From Rhizobium subbaraonis (lineage in GTDB: Bacteria; Pseudomonadota; Alphaproteobacteria; Rhizobiales; Rhizobiaceae): a stretch of 64,000 bases of DNA. The stretch is from the NCBI RefSeq assembly GCF_900220975.1, contig NZ_OBQD01000007.1:248001-312000 (forward strand), in the 5' to 3' direction. A program made the position numbers and the translations under genes. The notes beneath the pieces are model-generated. The model saw nothing but the letters and a program-made list of their open reading frames with translations, did no database searches and was not told where the DNA came from. Below, in pieces: positions 35,228 through 43,582 of the stretch (position 1 is its first letter; the number at the start of each line of letters is the position of its first letter).

Positions 35228-36292
35228 TTATAGTTTCACCGGTCGGCCGGTGCGCACGCTTTCGTCGGCGGCAAGGCAGATCCTGAGGGACTGCACCGCA
35301 TCGTCCATGTGCCGGGTCAGGTCGACATCCTCACGGATCGCCTTCAGCACATAGGCCTGCTCGCGATCGCAAAGTTCCTGGTGTCCTGGCTCGCCGGCCA
35401 TCGTCAGGTCCTCGTCCACCTTGAGGAAGCGGCCATCCGGCCCGGTCTCGGCATTGTGAAGGCGGATCACCGCCGTCTTGGTGTGGGTATCGATGTCGTC
35501 GGACTTGGCGTTCGGGTCCATCACGATCGACACCGACCCTTTCGGCGACATCACGTCCTTCACGAAGAAGGCCGTCTCAGAGATCATCGGCCCCCAGCCC
35601 GCTTCGTACCACCCGAGCGAGCCGTCTTCGTAGAGCACCTGGAGGTGGCCGTAATTGTACATGTCCGGCGCGATCTCATCGGAAAGGCGCAGCCCCATGC
35701 CGCGCACTTCGACGGGCCTGGCATCGGTGATCTGGCACATGACGTCGACATAATGCACGCCGCAGTCAACGATCGGCGGCGTCGTCTGCATCAAGGCCTT
35801 GTGCGTCTCCCAGGTCGCCCCGCTCGACTGCTGGTTCAGGTTCATGCGGAACACGTAGGGGCCGCCGAGCTTGCGGGCTTCGGCGATCAGCCGCATCCAG
35901 GAGGGATGGTGGCGCAGGATGTAGCCGACGACGAGCTTGCGGCCGTTGGCCTTGGCGCAGGCGACCACGCGCTCGGCATCGGCGACAGTCGTCGCCAGAG
36001 GCTTCTCCACGAAGACGTGCGCACCTGCCTCCATAGCCATGACGGCAAAGTCGGCATGGCTATCGGAATAGGTGTTGATCGAGCAGAGCTCGGGCTTCAG
36101 TTCCTTCAGCGCCTCCGGGAATGAAGGCAGAATCTCGTAGCCTGCAAGCGCATCCGGGAGCTCGACCTTCGAGCGGTTGACGAGGCCGGCAATCGTAAAG
36201 CCCGGGTTCTCGTGATAGGCCAGCGCATGGCTGCGCCCCATGTTGCCGAGGCCCGCGGAAAGAACGCGGATCGGATCGGACGAATGGCTCAT
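35228..36292 (-). CDS. Gfo/Idh/MocA-family NAD(P)-dependent oxidoreductase
   Basis: The 354-residue cytosolic protein has a Rossmann motif ([14 protein letters not shown]) and the family EKP motif ([10 protein letters not shown]), with a C-terminal alpha/beta dimerisation domain. Such enzymes oxidise or epimerise sugars and cyclitols using NAD(P). The start at 36292 overlaps the permease stop (ATGA). Within a MurNAc/GlcNAc salvage operon it may modify the imported sugar, but no residue in the sequence reveals the substrate. Confidence 0.88.
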   Translation of the reverse strand: MSHSSDPIRVLSAGLGNMGRSHALAYHENPGFTIAGLVNRSKVELPDALAGYEILPSFPEALKELKPELCSINTYSDSHADFAVMAMEAGAHVFVEKPLATTVADAERVVACAKANGRKLVVGYILRHHPSWMRLIAEARKLGGPYVFRMNLNQQSSGATWETHKALMQTTPPIVDCGVHYVDVMCQITDARPVEVRGMGLRLSDEIAPDMYNYGHLQVLYEDGSLGWYEAGWGPMISETAFFVKDVMSPKGSVSIVMDPNAKSDDIDTHTKTAVIRLHNAETGPDGRFLKVDEDLTMAGEPGHQELCDREQAYVLKAIREDVDLTRHMDDAVQSLRICLAADESVRTGRPVKL

Positions 36293-37128
36293 TTCACTGC
36301 TCCCGAAGTGATGCCGCGGATCAGTTGCCGCGAGAAGGCGAGATAGAGGACGAGGACGGGCAGGATCGCCAGCGACAGGGCGGCGAGCACCGCGTTCCAG
36401 TTGGTGACGAACTGGCCGATGAAAATCTGCGAGCCGAGCGTCACCGTCTTGGTCGCCTCGCTCGGCGCCAGGATCAGCGGAAACCACAGGTCGTTCCAGA
36501 TCGGGATCATGGTGAAGACGGCGACCGTCGCCATCGCCGGTCGCACCAGCGGCAGCACCAGGCGGAAGAAGATGGAGTATTCCGACAACCCGTCGATCCG
36601 CCCCGCATTCTTCAGGTCGTCGGAAACGGTGCGCATGAACTCCGACAGGATGAAGACTGCGAGCGGCAGCCCCTGCGCCGTATACACCAGGATCAGCGCC
36701 GTCAGCGTGTTGACGAGCCCGGTCGCGACCATCCCCTGCAGGATCGCCACCGTGCCGAGCCGGATCGGGATCATGATGCCGAGTGCCAGGTAGAGACCCA
36801 TCAGCGTGTTGCCGCGGAAGCGGTATTCGGACAGCGCGAACGCCGCCATCGCCCCGAACAGCAGAACCAGGGCGATCGACACGACTGTCACGATCAGGCT
36901 GTTCTGGAAGTAGAGCGCAAAATCCCCCTGCCCCAGCACGGTCTGGTAGCCCACGAGATCGAAGGTCGACGGCGTCGGCAGTTGCATCGGGTTGCGGAAG
37001 ATGGCGTTGCGGTTCTTCATCGAGTTGATGATCGTCAGAAACACCGGGAAGACCGCGACCAGCGTATAGGCGATCAGGGCGGCGTGGACGAGAGCCGTGC
37101 GGGAAAGCGAGGTGCGTGCCTTGGACAT
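36289..37128 (-). CDS. ABC sugar transporter permease (MalG type)
   Basis: The 279-residue membrane protein has about six hydrophobic helices and an EAA-type loop (KNAGRIDGLSEYSIFFRLVLP, about 185-205). It is the second permease of the importer and starts 10 bp after the first permease's stop. Its stop overlaps the oxidoreductase start by four bases. The MalG-type permeases serve sugar importers of the CUT1 family, which agrees with the operon. Confidence 0.9.
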   Translation of the reverse strand: MSKARTSLSRTALVHAALIAYTLVAVFPVFLTIINSMKNRNAIFRNPMQLPTPSTFDLVGYQTVLGQGDFALYFQNSLIVTVVSIALVLLFGAMAAFALSEYRFRGNTLMGLYLALGIMIPIRLGTVAILQGMVATGLVNTLTALILVYTAQGLPLAVFILSEFMRTVSDDLKNAGRIDGLSEYSIFFRLVLPLVRPAMATVAVFTMIPIWNDLWFPLILAPSEATKTVTLGSQIFIGQFVTNWNAVLAALSLAILPVLVLYLAFSRQLIRGITSGAVK

Positions 37129-37138
37129 GATCGGCCCC

Positions 37139-38089
37139 TCAGAACTGGTAGCGGCGGATGCGCCGCTGGATGACGAACAGGTAGAGCGAGACGCCGGCGA
37201 GGATGATCAGGAACATCACGGTCGCGATCGTCGCTCCCATCGAGCGGTCGCCCAGCTGCAACTGGAAGCCGAAGAAGGTGCGGTAGAGGAGCGTGCCCAG
37301 GATGTCGGTCGACCCGTCCGGCCCCGCCAGTGCGCCCTGCACCGTGTAGACCAGGTCGAAGGCGTTGAAATTGCCGACGAAGGTGAGGATCGAGATGATG
37401 CCGATCGCCGGCAGGATCAGCGGCAGCTTGATCTTGAAGAACTGCGCCCAGCCGGTCACGCCGTCGCATTCGGCAGCCTCGATCACCTCCTCGGGGATGT
37501 TGAGGAGGGCGGCGTAGATCAGCATCATCGGGATGCCGACATACTGCCAGACCGAGATCAGCGAGACGGCGATCAGCGCAGAGTTCGGCTTGCCGAGCCA
37601 GGGCGCAAACAGCGATTTCAGCCCGACGAGGTCCATCAGATAGGGCGAGACACCCCAGATCGGCGACAGGATCAGCTTCCAGATGAAGCCGACGATGACG
37701 AAGGAAAGCAGCGTCGGCAGGAAGATGGCGGTCCGATAGAAGGCCGCCCCGCGCAGCCTCGGTATCGATAGAAGGGCAGCAAGCGCGATCCCGATCGGGT
37801 TTTGCACCAGCATGTGGATGACGAAGAAGAAGAAGTTGTTCTTCAACGCGTTCCAGAAGTCGGCGGCCCAGCGCGCGTCTCCGAACAGCGTCTGGAAGTT
37901 CCTGAGGCCGACGAAGGTGGACTGTCCATCGACGGTGTTGAAGAAGGAGAGCCTGAGCGTCTCGAACAGCGGCAGGATCATCACCGCGCTGTAGACGACG
38001 AGCGCCGGCAGCAGGAACACCGCAATGTGCCAGCGGCGCGGTCGTCGCTCGACCTGAAGTTCGGCTTCTGAAACTGTGGCGTCCGTCAT
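37139..38089 (-). CDS. ABC sugar transporter permease (MalF/UgpA type)
   Basis: The 316-residue inner-membrane protein has about six helices and the loop EAAECDGVTGWAQFFKIKLPL near residue 220. ATG 38089 follows a GGGCAGAG; an upstream in-frame ATG at 38149 adds 20 polar residues. The gene lies after the RIME-like repeat, separated by about 370 bp from the binding-protein gene. It is the first permease of the CUT1-type importer. Confidence 0.9.
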   Translation of the reverse strand: MTDATVSEAELQVERRPRRWHIAVFLLPALVVYSAVMILPLFETLRLSFFNTVDGQSTFVGLRNFQTLFGDARWAADFWNALKNNFFFFVIHMLVQNPIGIALAALLSIPRLRGAAFYRTAIFLPTLLSFVIVGFIWKLILSPIWGVSPYLMDLVGLKSLFAPWLGKPNSALIAVSLISVWQYVGIPMMLIYAALLNIPEEVIEAAECDGVTGWAQFFKIKLPLILPAIGIISILTFVGNFNAFDLVYTVQGALAGPDGSTDILGTLLYRTFFGFQLQLGDRSMGATIATVMFLIILAGVSLYLFVIQRRIRRYQF

Positions 38090-38282
38090 GGTCTCTGCCC
38101 GCTGTTGACGTTCGTTCGACGATCCCCCGCCAAATGCGGAGAGCGCCACACGGCTGGTCCTGCCGCATGATGCCGCGCCGGGATGTCCCGGCAGATGAAA
38201 TTTCAGCCTACACGTTTTTCCGGGCGACGCTCTTCAGGAGATGACGCGGACCTCGGACCGCGATCACAGGAGACGGAAATGC

Positions 38283-38434
38283 CGCCCCTCATCCGCCTGC
38301 CGGCACCTTCTCCCCGCAAGCGGGGCGAAGGACTGTGCCGCACCCATCATGCCGACCGGCACGCAAGCGGGGTCGGCAAACGCCATACAAGTCCCCTCTC
38401 CCCGCATGCGGGGAGAGGGCCAGGGTGGGGGGCA
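38283..38434 (-). repeat. RIME-like intergenic mosaic of paired palindromes
   Basis: This stretch holds two large palindromes of the type found in rhizobial intergenic mosaic elements: one with arms CCTTCTCCCCGC and GGGGCGAAGG around 38306-38331, and a perfect 26-bp palindrome at 38394-38419 whose 13-base arm is CCCTCTCCCCGCA. The rest of the gene-free region 38090-38460 shows no coding potential. It separates the binding-protein gene from the permease gene of one operon and could trim or stabilise the upstream transcript. Confidence 0.65.
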
Positions 38435-38460
38435 GTCGCCTCCCGCCCGACGTCACAGGC

Positions 38461-39720
38461 TCACTTGGCCGGCTTGAACCAGCTGTCGAGGCCCTTCTGA
38501 AGCTTTTCGGCGGCTGCCTCCGGCGTATCCGTGCCGTTGATGACGTTGGCCGACATCGTCCAGGTTTCGTTTTCGAGGTTCGGCGTGCCGCGCGACAGGA
38601 TCTGGTAGGTCGAACGGATCGTCGGCTTGCACTTCTCGCGCCAGTAGACGAATTCCTGCGCCAGCGGGTCCTGCATCTTCACCGCCGTCGAGTTCAGGCT
38701 GAAGAAGCCCGGTAGCGAGTTGGCATAGATGTCGGCGAATTCCGGCGAGGCGATGAAGGTCAGCAGCTTCTTCGCAGCTTCCGGATTGGCGCTTTTGGCG
38801 TTCAGGCCGATGCCGATGTCGTTGTGGTCGGAGATGTAGCAGGTGTCGCCGGCCGTCTTCACCGGCGGCGGGAACGCGCCCATCTTGAACTGCGCCTGCG
38901 TGTTGAACAGGCCGATTTCCCAAGAGCCTGCCGGATAGATCGCAGCGCGGCCGAGCGTGAACAGGTTCTGGCTGTCGGGATAGGTCTGGGCCTCGAAACC
39001 GTCGCCGAGATAGTCCTTCCACTTGGCCAGCGCCTTGAACGGCTCCACCCACTGCGGGTCGGTCAGTCTCTGCTCGCCCTTGATCAGCGCCAGGCGGCCT
39101 TCCTCGCCCTTCCAGTAGTTCGGACCGATGTTCTGGTAGCCCATGGTGGCGGCTTCCCACAGGTCCTTGGTGCCCATGGCCATCGGAATGTAGTTGCCGT
39201 CGGCCTTGATCTTGTCGAGGGCGGCGAAGAATTCTTCTTCCGTTGTTGGAACCGCGATGCCCAGCTGGTCGAAAGCGTCCTTGTTGTAGATGAAGCCGTG
39301 GATGACCGAAGCCATCGGCACGCAGAACGTGGTGGCGCCGTCGTCCGTCGTCCAGGCGGACTTGGCGACGTCCGAGAAGTTCTCCATGCCCGGCAGGTCG
39401 TTCAGGCCAGCCAGATGCTTCTTGTTGTAGAGCTCGAGTGACGCGTCGAACGGACGGCAGGTGATGAGATCGCCGGCAGAGCCCGCATCCAGCTTCGCGT
39501 TGAGGGCGGCGTTGTACTCAGTCGGCGCCGTCGGCGCGAAGGTCACCTTGATGCCCGGGTTCTTTGCCTCGAAGGCCGGGATGATCTTGTCCTTCCAGAT
39601 CGAAAGGTCGTCGTTGCGCCAGCTTTCGATCGTCAGCGAGACGTCCTGCGCCTGAGCTATCCCGGCTGTGCCGAGAATGCTGGTGGCAAGGAGCAGTCCC
39701 TTGATCAGGTTGCGTGTCAT
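38461..39720 (-). CDS. ABC sugar transporter periplasmic binding protein (CUT1 type)
   Basis: The 419-residue protein has a signal peptide (MTRNLIKGLLLATSILG, cleavage near AQA-QDV) and the fold of large sugar-binding proteins (NPGIKVTFAPTAPTEYNAAL, TWTMSANVINGTDTPEAAAE near the C-terminus). It is encoded 39 bp after MurQ and before the two permeases. A RIME-like hairpin block follows, which may keep this high-demand protein more abundant than the permeases. MurNAc, GlcNAc or an anhydro-sugar would fit the gene set; the ligand is not proven. Confidence 0.9.
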   Translation of the reverse strand: MTRNLIKGLLLATSILGTAGIAQAQDVSLTIESWRNDDLSIWKDKIIPAFEAKNPGIKVTFAPTAPTEYNAALNAKLDAGSAGDLITCRPFDASLELYNKKHLAGLNDLPGMENFSDVAKSAWTTDDGATTFCVPMASVIHGFIYNKDAFDQLGIAVPTTEEEFFAALDKIKADGNYIPMAMGTKDLWEAATMGYQNIGPNYWKGEEGRLALIKGEQRLTDPQWVEPFKALAKWKDYLGDGFEAQTYPDSQNLFTLGRAAIYPAGSWEIGLFNTQAQFKMGAFPPPVKTAGDTCYISDHNDIGIGLNAKSANPEAAKKLLTFIASPEFADIYANSLPGFFSLNSTAVKMQDPLAQEFVYWREKCKPTIRSTYQILSRGTPNLENETWTMSANVINGTDTPEAAAEKLQKGLDSWFKPAK

Positions 39721-39759
39721 GACATTCTCCCTTTTGTGCGCCCGTTCGGCGCGTTCCCG

Positions 39760-40653
39760 TTATCGGAGGTTCTTCAGGGCGCGCCGCAGGCTCTGCCCAG
39801 AATTGTTCAGCGCCGCCTCTGCCGCGGCTTTGTCCGTTGCGCCGGCAGCGATCAGCACGGCCGCCTTCACCGAGCCTTCGGACTGCTCCAGCAGCCGTCC
39901 CGCCTCTTCGAGACCCACGCCGGATATACCCGAAACGATGCGGGCCGCCCGGTCCTTCAGCTTGATGTTGTCCGCCTTGAGATTGACCATGTAGCCGTCA
40001 TGCACGTGGCCGAGCTGGATGCCGACCAGCGTGGAGAGCATGTTGAAGGCGATCTTCTGCGCCGTCCCCGCCCCCATGCGCGTGGACCCGGAGACCACTT
40101 CCGGCGGCGTCTGCAAGAGCACGGAGATGTCGGCATAGGCAAAAAGCGGCGCACCGGGATTATTGGCGAGCGCCACGACCTGGGCTTCGTGCTCCCTGGC
40201 GTAATCGGCGATCGCGATGGCATAGGGCGTCGTGCCGCTGGCGGTGACGCAGATGACGCAGTCGCCCTTGCCGATACCGGCGCGCTCCGCATCCAAAAGC
40301 GCAAGCTGCTCGTCGTCCTCGTAGCCGCCCGCGAGATCCTCGAGGCTCGCCGCCCCGCCCGCAAGCAGGATGATGATGCGGTCACGCGCGATACCGTAGG
40401 TGCCGGGCAGCTCGAGCGCGTCGGCCATGCCCATCAGGCCGGAACTTCCCGCTCCGACGTAGACGAGCCGGCCGCCGCTGCGCAGGGCTTCGGTGGCGAG
40501 CTTGGCCGCCTCGGCGATATCCTCCAGCGCGTTGTCGACCGCGGCAGCGGCCTGCTGCTGGGCCGCGGACAGGACCTTCAGCACATCCAACGGAGGCCGC
40601 TCGTCGAGCCCCTCCGCCTGTTCGTGCCTGGCTTCAGTTCTGGCAGATGCCAT
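39760..40653 (-). CDS. murQ: N-acetylmuramic acid 6-phosphate etherase
   Basis: The 297-residue protein has an SIS domain with the MurQ signatures GAGSSGLMGMADALELPG and SGTTPYAIA, and the later STRMGAGTAQKIAFNMLST. MurQ removes the lactyl ether of MurNAc-6-phosphate to give GlcNAc-6-phosphate. It is first in its operon and divergent from the BadF-type kinase. GlcNAc-6-phosphate would pass to the NagA encoded on the other strand. A GntR-type motif lies 27 bp upstream. The start ATG at 40653 has GGGAG(A) at good spacing. Confidence 0.93.
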   Translation of the reverse strand: MASARTEARHEQAEGLDERPPLDVLKVLSAAQQQAAAAVDNALEDIAEAAKLATEALRSGGRLVYVGAGSSGLMGMADALELPGTYGIARDRIIILLAGGAASLEDLAGGYEDDEQLALLDAERAGIGKGDCVICVTASGTTPYAIAIADYAREHEAQVVALANNPGAPLFAYADISVLLQTPPEVVSGSTRMGAGTAQKIAFNMLSTLVGIQLGHVHDGYMVNLKADNIKLKDRAARIVSGISGVGLEEAGRLLEQSEGSVKAAVLIAAGATDKAAAEAALNNSGQSLRRALKNLR

Positions 40654-40679
40654 TGCGTAGTCTCCCTTGCGGAAGATTT

Positions 40680-40698
40680 AATGCCAAAAACATACCAA
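40680..40698 (-). promoter_or_regulatory. GntR-type operator upstream of murQ
   Basis: On the minus strand the site reads TTGGTATGTTTTTGGCATT. It matches the site before the kinase (40814-40832) at 16 of 19 positions, in the same orientation relative to its gene. Both have two TGG(T/C)AT halves spaced by a T-rich stretch. The GntR regulator at 41766-42530 is the likely binder. Confidence 0.65.
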
Positions 40699-40813
40699 TT
40701 GTCCATAGGAAATTAACATGTATGAATGGAAAAATCCCGCCATCATATTTTATCCATCATTTTCAATAATTTCGCTCGGAAGAACCGACCGCCATCCGTT
40801 TTCCCCTTGGTTA

Positions 40814-40832
40814 ATGGTATTTTTTTGGTATT
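40814..40832 (+). promoter_or_regulatory. GntR-type operator upstream of the kinase gene
   Basis: ATGGTATTTTTTTGGTATT is the plus-strand partner of the murQ site, 19 bp before the kinase start and just ahead of its CGGAGGT ribosome-binding site. Binding here would block transcription or early elongation. Confidence 0.65.
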
Positions 40833-40851
40833 GTATTTTTCGGAGGTCCCC

Positions 40852-41769
40852 ATGGCAGATTTCATCATCGGCATCGATGGCGGCGGTACGAGTTGCCGCG
40901 CGGCGGTCGCGGACCCGCGGGGCGTCGTCCTCGGCCGGGGCAAGAGCGGCGCGGCCAACATCCTGACCGATCCGAACAACGCCATCCAGAGCATCACCGA
41001 CGCTGCCGAGGCCGCTTTCCGCGACGCCGGCCTGCCGCCGGAAGAGGTGCGCAATGCCGACGCCTTCCTCGGTCTTGCCGGCACCAATGTCGGCAACCTC
41101 ACTCAATATGTGCGAGAGCGCCTGCCCTTCCGCCACACCGACATCGATTCCGACGGCCTGATCGCATTGCAGGGCGCAATCGGCGATGCGGACGGCTCCG
41201 TCGCCATCCTCGGTACCGGCACGATCTTCATGGCCCGACGCGACGGCAAGGTCCACTATATCGGCGGCTGGGGCTTCACCATCGGCGATCTCGGCGGCGG
41301 CGCCCGCCTCGGCCATGCGCTGCTACAGGAGGCGCTGCTCGTCCACGACGGTATCCATGAGGGATCTGCCGTGACGGCGGCCATTCTCGACGAATTTCGC
41401 CACGACCCGACCGCGATGGTCGAGTTCGCCCGGCTTTCCAAGCCAGGCGACTTCGGCCGCTACGCGCCGCTCGTCTTCCGGCATGCGCAGGCAGGCGACA
41501 AGGGCGCGCTGGCGCTACTGCAGGACGGCGCACGCTCCGTCAACGAGGCGCTCGACGCCATCACCCGGATCGGCGGCCACGAGCGGCTGTGCCTGCTCGG
41601 CGGACTGGCGCCGCTCTACCCCGCATGGCTCGAAGCGCGCCACCGGGCAATCCTGGTCGAGCCGCAGGCGGACGCGCTGACGGGCGCCGTTGCGCTGGCT
41701 GCAAAGCGCCACAAGGAGAGAGCGCGCGATGACGAGCCGCGGCGGGACGAGGCCGGAGACGCCTCATGA
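40852..41769 (+). CDS. BadF/BadG-type sugar kinase (GlcNAc/MurNAc kinase-like)
   Basis: The 305-residue protein has the ASKHA/BadF ATP motif GIDGGGTSCRAAVAD at the N-terminus and the second phosphate loop LGTGTIFMA, with GGLAPLYPAWLE near the C-terminus. Such kinases phosphorylate GlcNAc, GlcN or MurNAc at C6. An excellent CGGAGGT precedes ATG 40852. It is divergent from murQ, and its stop overlaps the GntR start (ATGA). In this cluster it should make the 6-phosphate that MurQ and NagA need. Specificity for MurNAc versus GlcNAc is not resolved by sequence. Confidence 0.88.
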   Translation: MADFIIGIDGGGTSCRAAVADPRGVVLGRGKSGAANILTDPNNAIQSITDAAEAAFRDAGLPPEEVRNADAFLGLAGTNVGNLTQYVRERLPFRHTDIDSDGLIALQGAIGDADGSVAILGTGTIFMARRDGKVHYIGGWGFTIGDLGGGARLGHALLQEALLVHDGIHEGSAVTAAILDEFRHDPTAMVEFARLSKPGDFGRYAPLVFRHAQAGDKGALALLQDGARSVNEALDAITRIGGHERLCLLGGLAPLYPAWLEARHRAILVEPQADALTGAVALAAKRHKERARDDEPRRDEAGDAS

Positions 41770-42530
41770 CCGCACTGCTGGCCACGATCCTGTCCCCCGA
41801 GCGCCTGCAGGCTGGCGGATCGGGCCCGCTTTACCTGAAGCTTCGCCAGACGCTGGAAGAGGCGATCAACACCGGCAAGCTGAACCACGGCGACGCCCTG
41901 CCGCCCGAACGCGACCTGGCCGATTACGCCAATATCAGCCGCGTGACGGTCCGCAAGGCGGTCGACGACCTCGTCAAGGACGGGCTTCTGGTGCGCCGGC
42001 ACGGCTCCGGTACGTTCGTCGTCAAACCGGTGTCCAAGGTGGAGCAGTCGCTGTCGCGGCTGACCTCCTTTACCGAGGACATGGCCCGGCGGGGGCTGAC
42101 GACGCGGGCGCAATGGCTCGACCGCGGCCTGTTCCACCCCTCGCCCGACGAGATGATGATCCTCGGCCTGCCGGCCGATGCGGTGGTCGCCCGCCTCGGC
42201 CGCCTGCGCATTGCCGACGATATGCCGCTGGCGATCGAACGCGCCTGCATCTCCTCGGAGTTCCTGCCCGACCCCGCGCAGGTGACCGGTTCGCTCTACG
42301 CCGCCCTCGAGCAGCGCGGCTGCCGACCGGTGCGCGCCGTACAGCGCATTTCGGCCTACAATATCAAGGAGCCGGACGCCGCACTCCTCGGCGTTACCCC
42401 CGGGGTGGCCGGACTGTCGATCGAACGCGTCTCCTACCTTGCCTCCGGCAGGGTCGTGGAATTCACCCGCTCGCTCTACCGGGGCGATGCCTATGACTTC
42501 GTCGCGGAACTGACGCTTTCGGATACGTGA
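41766..42530 (+). CDS. GntR-family (HutC subgroup) transcriptional regulator
   Basis: The 254-residue protein has an N-terminal winged helix-turn-helix (LPPERDLADYANISRVTVRKAVDDLV, about residues 45-70) and a HutC/UTRA ligand domain. The HutC subgroup includes NagR/NagC-like sensors of amino-sugar phosphates. Its ATG overlaps the kinase stop, so it is in the kinase-deaminase-deacetylase operon and probably controls it and the divergent murQ operon through the paired sites at 40680 and 40814. Ligand is inferred as GlcNAc-6-phosphate or GlcN-6-phosphate. Confidence 0.88.
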   Translation: MTALLATILSPERLQAGGSGPLYLKLRQTLEEAINTGKLNHGDALPPERDLADYANISRVTVRKAVDDLVKDGLLVRRHGSGTFVVKPVSKVEQSLSRLTSFTEDMARRGLTTRAQWLDRGLFHPSPDEMMILGLPADAVVARLGRLRIADDMPLAIERACISSEFLPDPAQVTGSLYAALEQRGCRPVRAVQRISAYNIKEPDAALLGVTPGVAGLSIERVSYLASGRVVEFTRSLYRGDAYDFVAELTLSDT

Positions 42531-42559
42531 GCCCACCGCTGCAACGGAAAGACCAGACC

Positions 42560-43582
42560 ATGCAGACCAATATGCGCCGTGAAGTGAACGAAATCCCGGA
42601 AGCCGCCGCCCGGCTTCTTTCTGAACAGAGAGATGCGATTGCCCGGACGGGCAGCGCGCTAAAGGCCGCCGATCCGCGCTTCCTCGTCACTGTCGCCCGC
42701 GGCTCCTCCGACCATGCGGCCCTGTTCCTCAAATATGCGATCGAACTGACCGCCGGCCGCCCTGTCGCCTCGCTCGGCCCCTCGCTCGCCTCGATCTACG
42801 GCGCGAAACTGAAGCTGGACGGCGCAGCGGCCATTGCGATCTCGCAGTCGGGCAAGAGCCCTGACATCGTCGCCATGGCAAAAGCTGCGACCGACGCCGG
42901 GGCGATCTCGATGGCGCTGACCAACACCATCCCCTCTCCGCTTGCAGAGGCCTGCAGCCACCCGCTCGATATCTGTGCCGGCCCCGAGATCAGCGTGGCC
43001 GCCACCAAGTCCTACGTGAACTCGATCGTGGCGGGTCTTGCGATCCTCGCCGAATGGACGGGCGATGCAGCGCTGAAGTCGGCGGTCGCAGCCTTGCCCG
43101 ACCAGTTCGCAAAGGCGATCGCGCTCGACTGGAGCGATCTGATCGCGGATCTGGCGGAAGCGAAATCGCTCTACGTGCTCGGCCGCGGCCCCGGCCTTGC
43201 GATCGCCAGCGAAGCCGCATTGAAGTTCAAGGAAACCTCGGGGCTGCATGCCGAAGCCTATTCGTCCGCTGAGGTGCTGCACGGCCCTGTCGCTCTGGTC
43301 GGCCCCTCGTTTCCGGTGATCGCGCTGGCCGCCCGCGACGCCGCCGAGCAGTCGGTGACCGGCATGGCCGATGGACTGGCCGCGAAGGGCACCTATGCCT
43401 GCGTTACCTCGGCCGGCGCCGTCGCGGCCAAGAAGCTGCCTTTCGTCGCCACCGGACACCCGATCACGGATGCGCTGGCGCTGATCGTCCCCTTCTACGG
43501 CTTCGTGGAAGCCTGGTCGCGCGCCCGCGGCCTCGACCCCGACAAGCCGGTCAACCTGAAGAAAGTCACGGAGACAAGATGA
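42560..43582 (+). CDS. SIS-domain glucosamine-6-phosphate deaminase (NagB-II type)
   Basis: The 340-residue protein has two SIS domains with the GlmS isomerase-like motifs ARGSSDHAALFLKY and ISQSGKSPDIVA in the first, and GRGPGLAIASEAALKFKE in the second. It lacks the GlmS glutaminase domain, as expected of NagB-II deaminases that convert GlcN-6-phosphate to fructose-6-phosphate and ammonia. ATG 42560 with GGAAAG is preferred; a GTG at 42527 would overlap the GntR stop. Its stop overlaps the NagA start (ATGA). Confidence 0.88.
   Translation: MQTNMRREVNEIPEAAARLLSEQRDAIARTGSALKAADPRFLVTVARGSSDHAALFLKYAIELTAGRPVASLGPSLASIYGAKLKLDGAAAIAISQSGKSPDIVAMAKAATDAGAISMALTNTIPSPLAEACSHPLDICAGPEISVAATKSYVNSIVAGLAILAEWTGDAALKSAVAALPDQFAKAIALDWSDLIADLAEAKSLYVLGRGPGLAIASEAALKFKETSGLHAEAYSSAEVLHGPVALVGPSFPVIALAARDAAEQSVTGMADGLAAKGTYACVTSAGAVAAKKLPFVATGHPITDALALIVPFYGFVEAWSRARGLDPDKPVNLKKVTETR

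Noticed and set aside
38101-38125. A fourth TetR-type operator near the sugar permease
   Set aside because: The local TTGACGTTCGTTCG resembles one arm only and lacks the symmetric second arm.
38306-38419. Paired palindromes could suggest a CRISPR array
   Set aside because: There are only two different palindromes, no regular spacing or repeated identical units, and no cas genes. The pattern fits a RIME-like mosaic.
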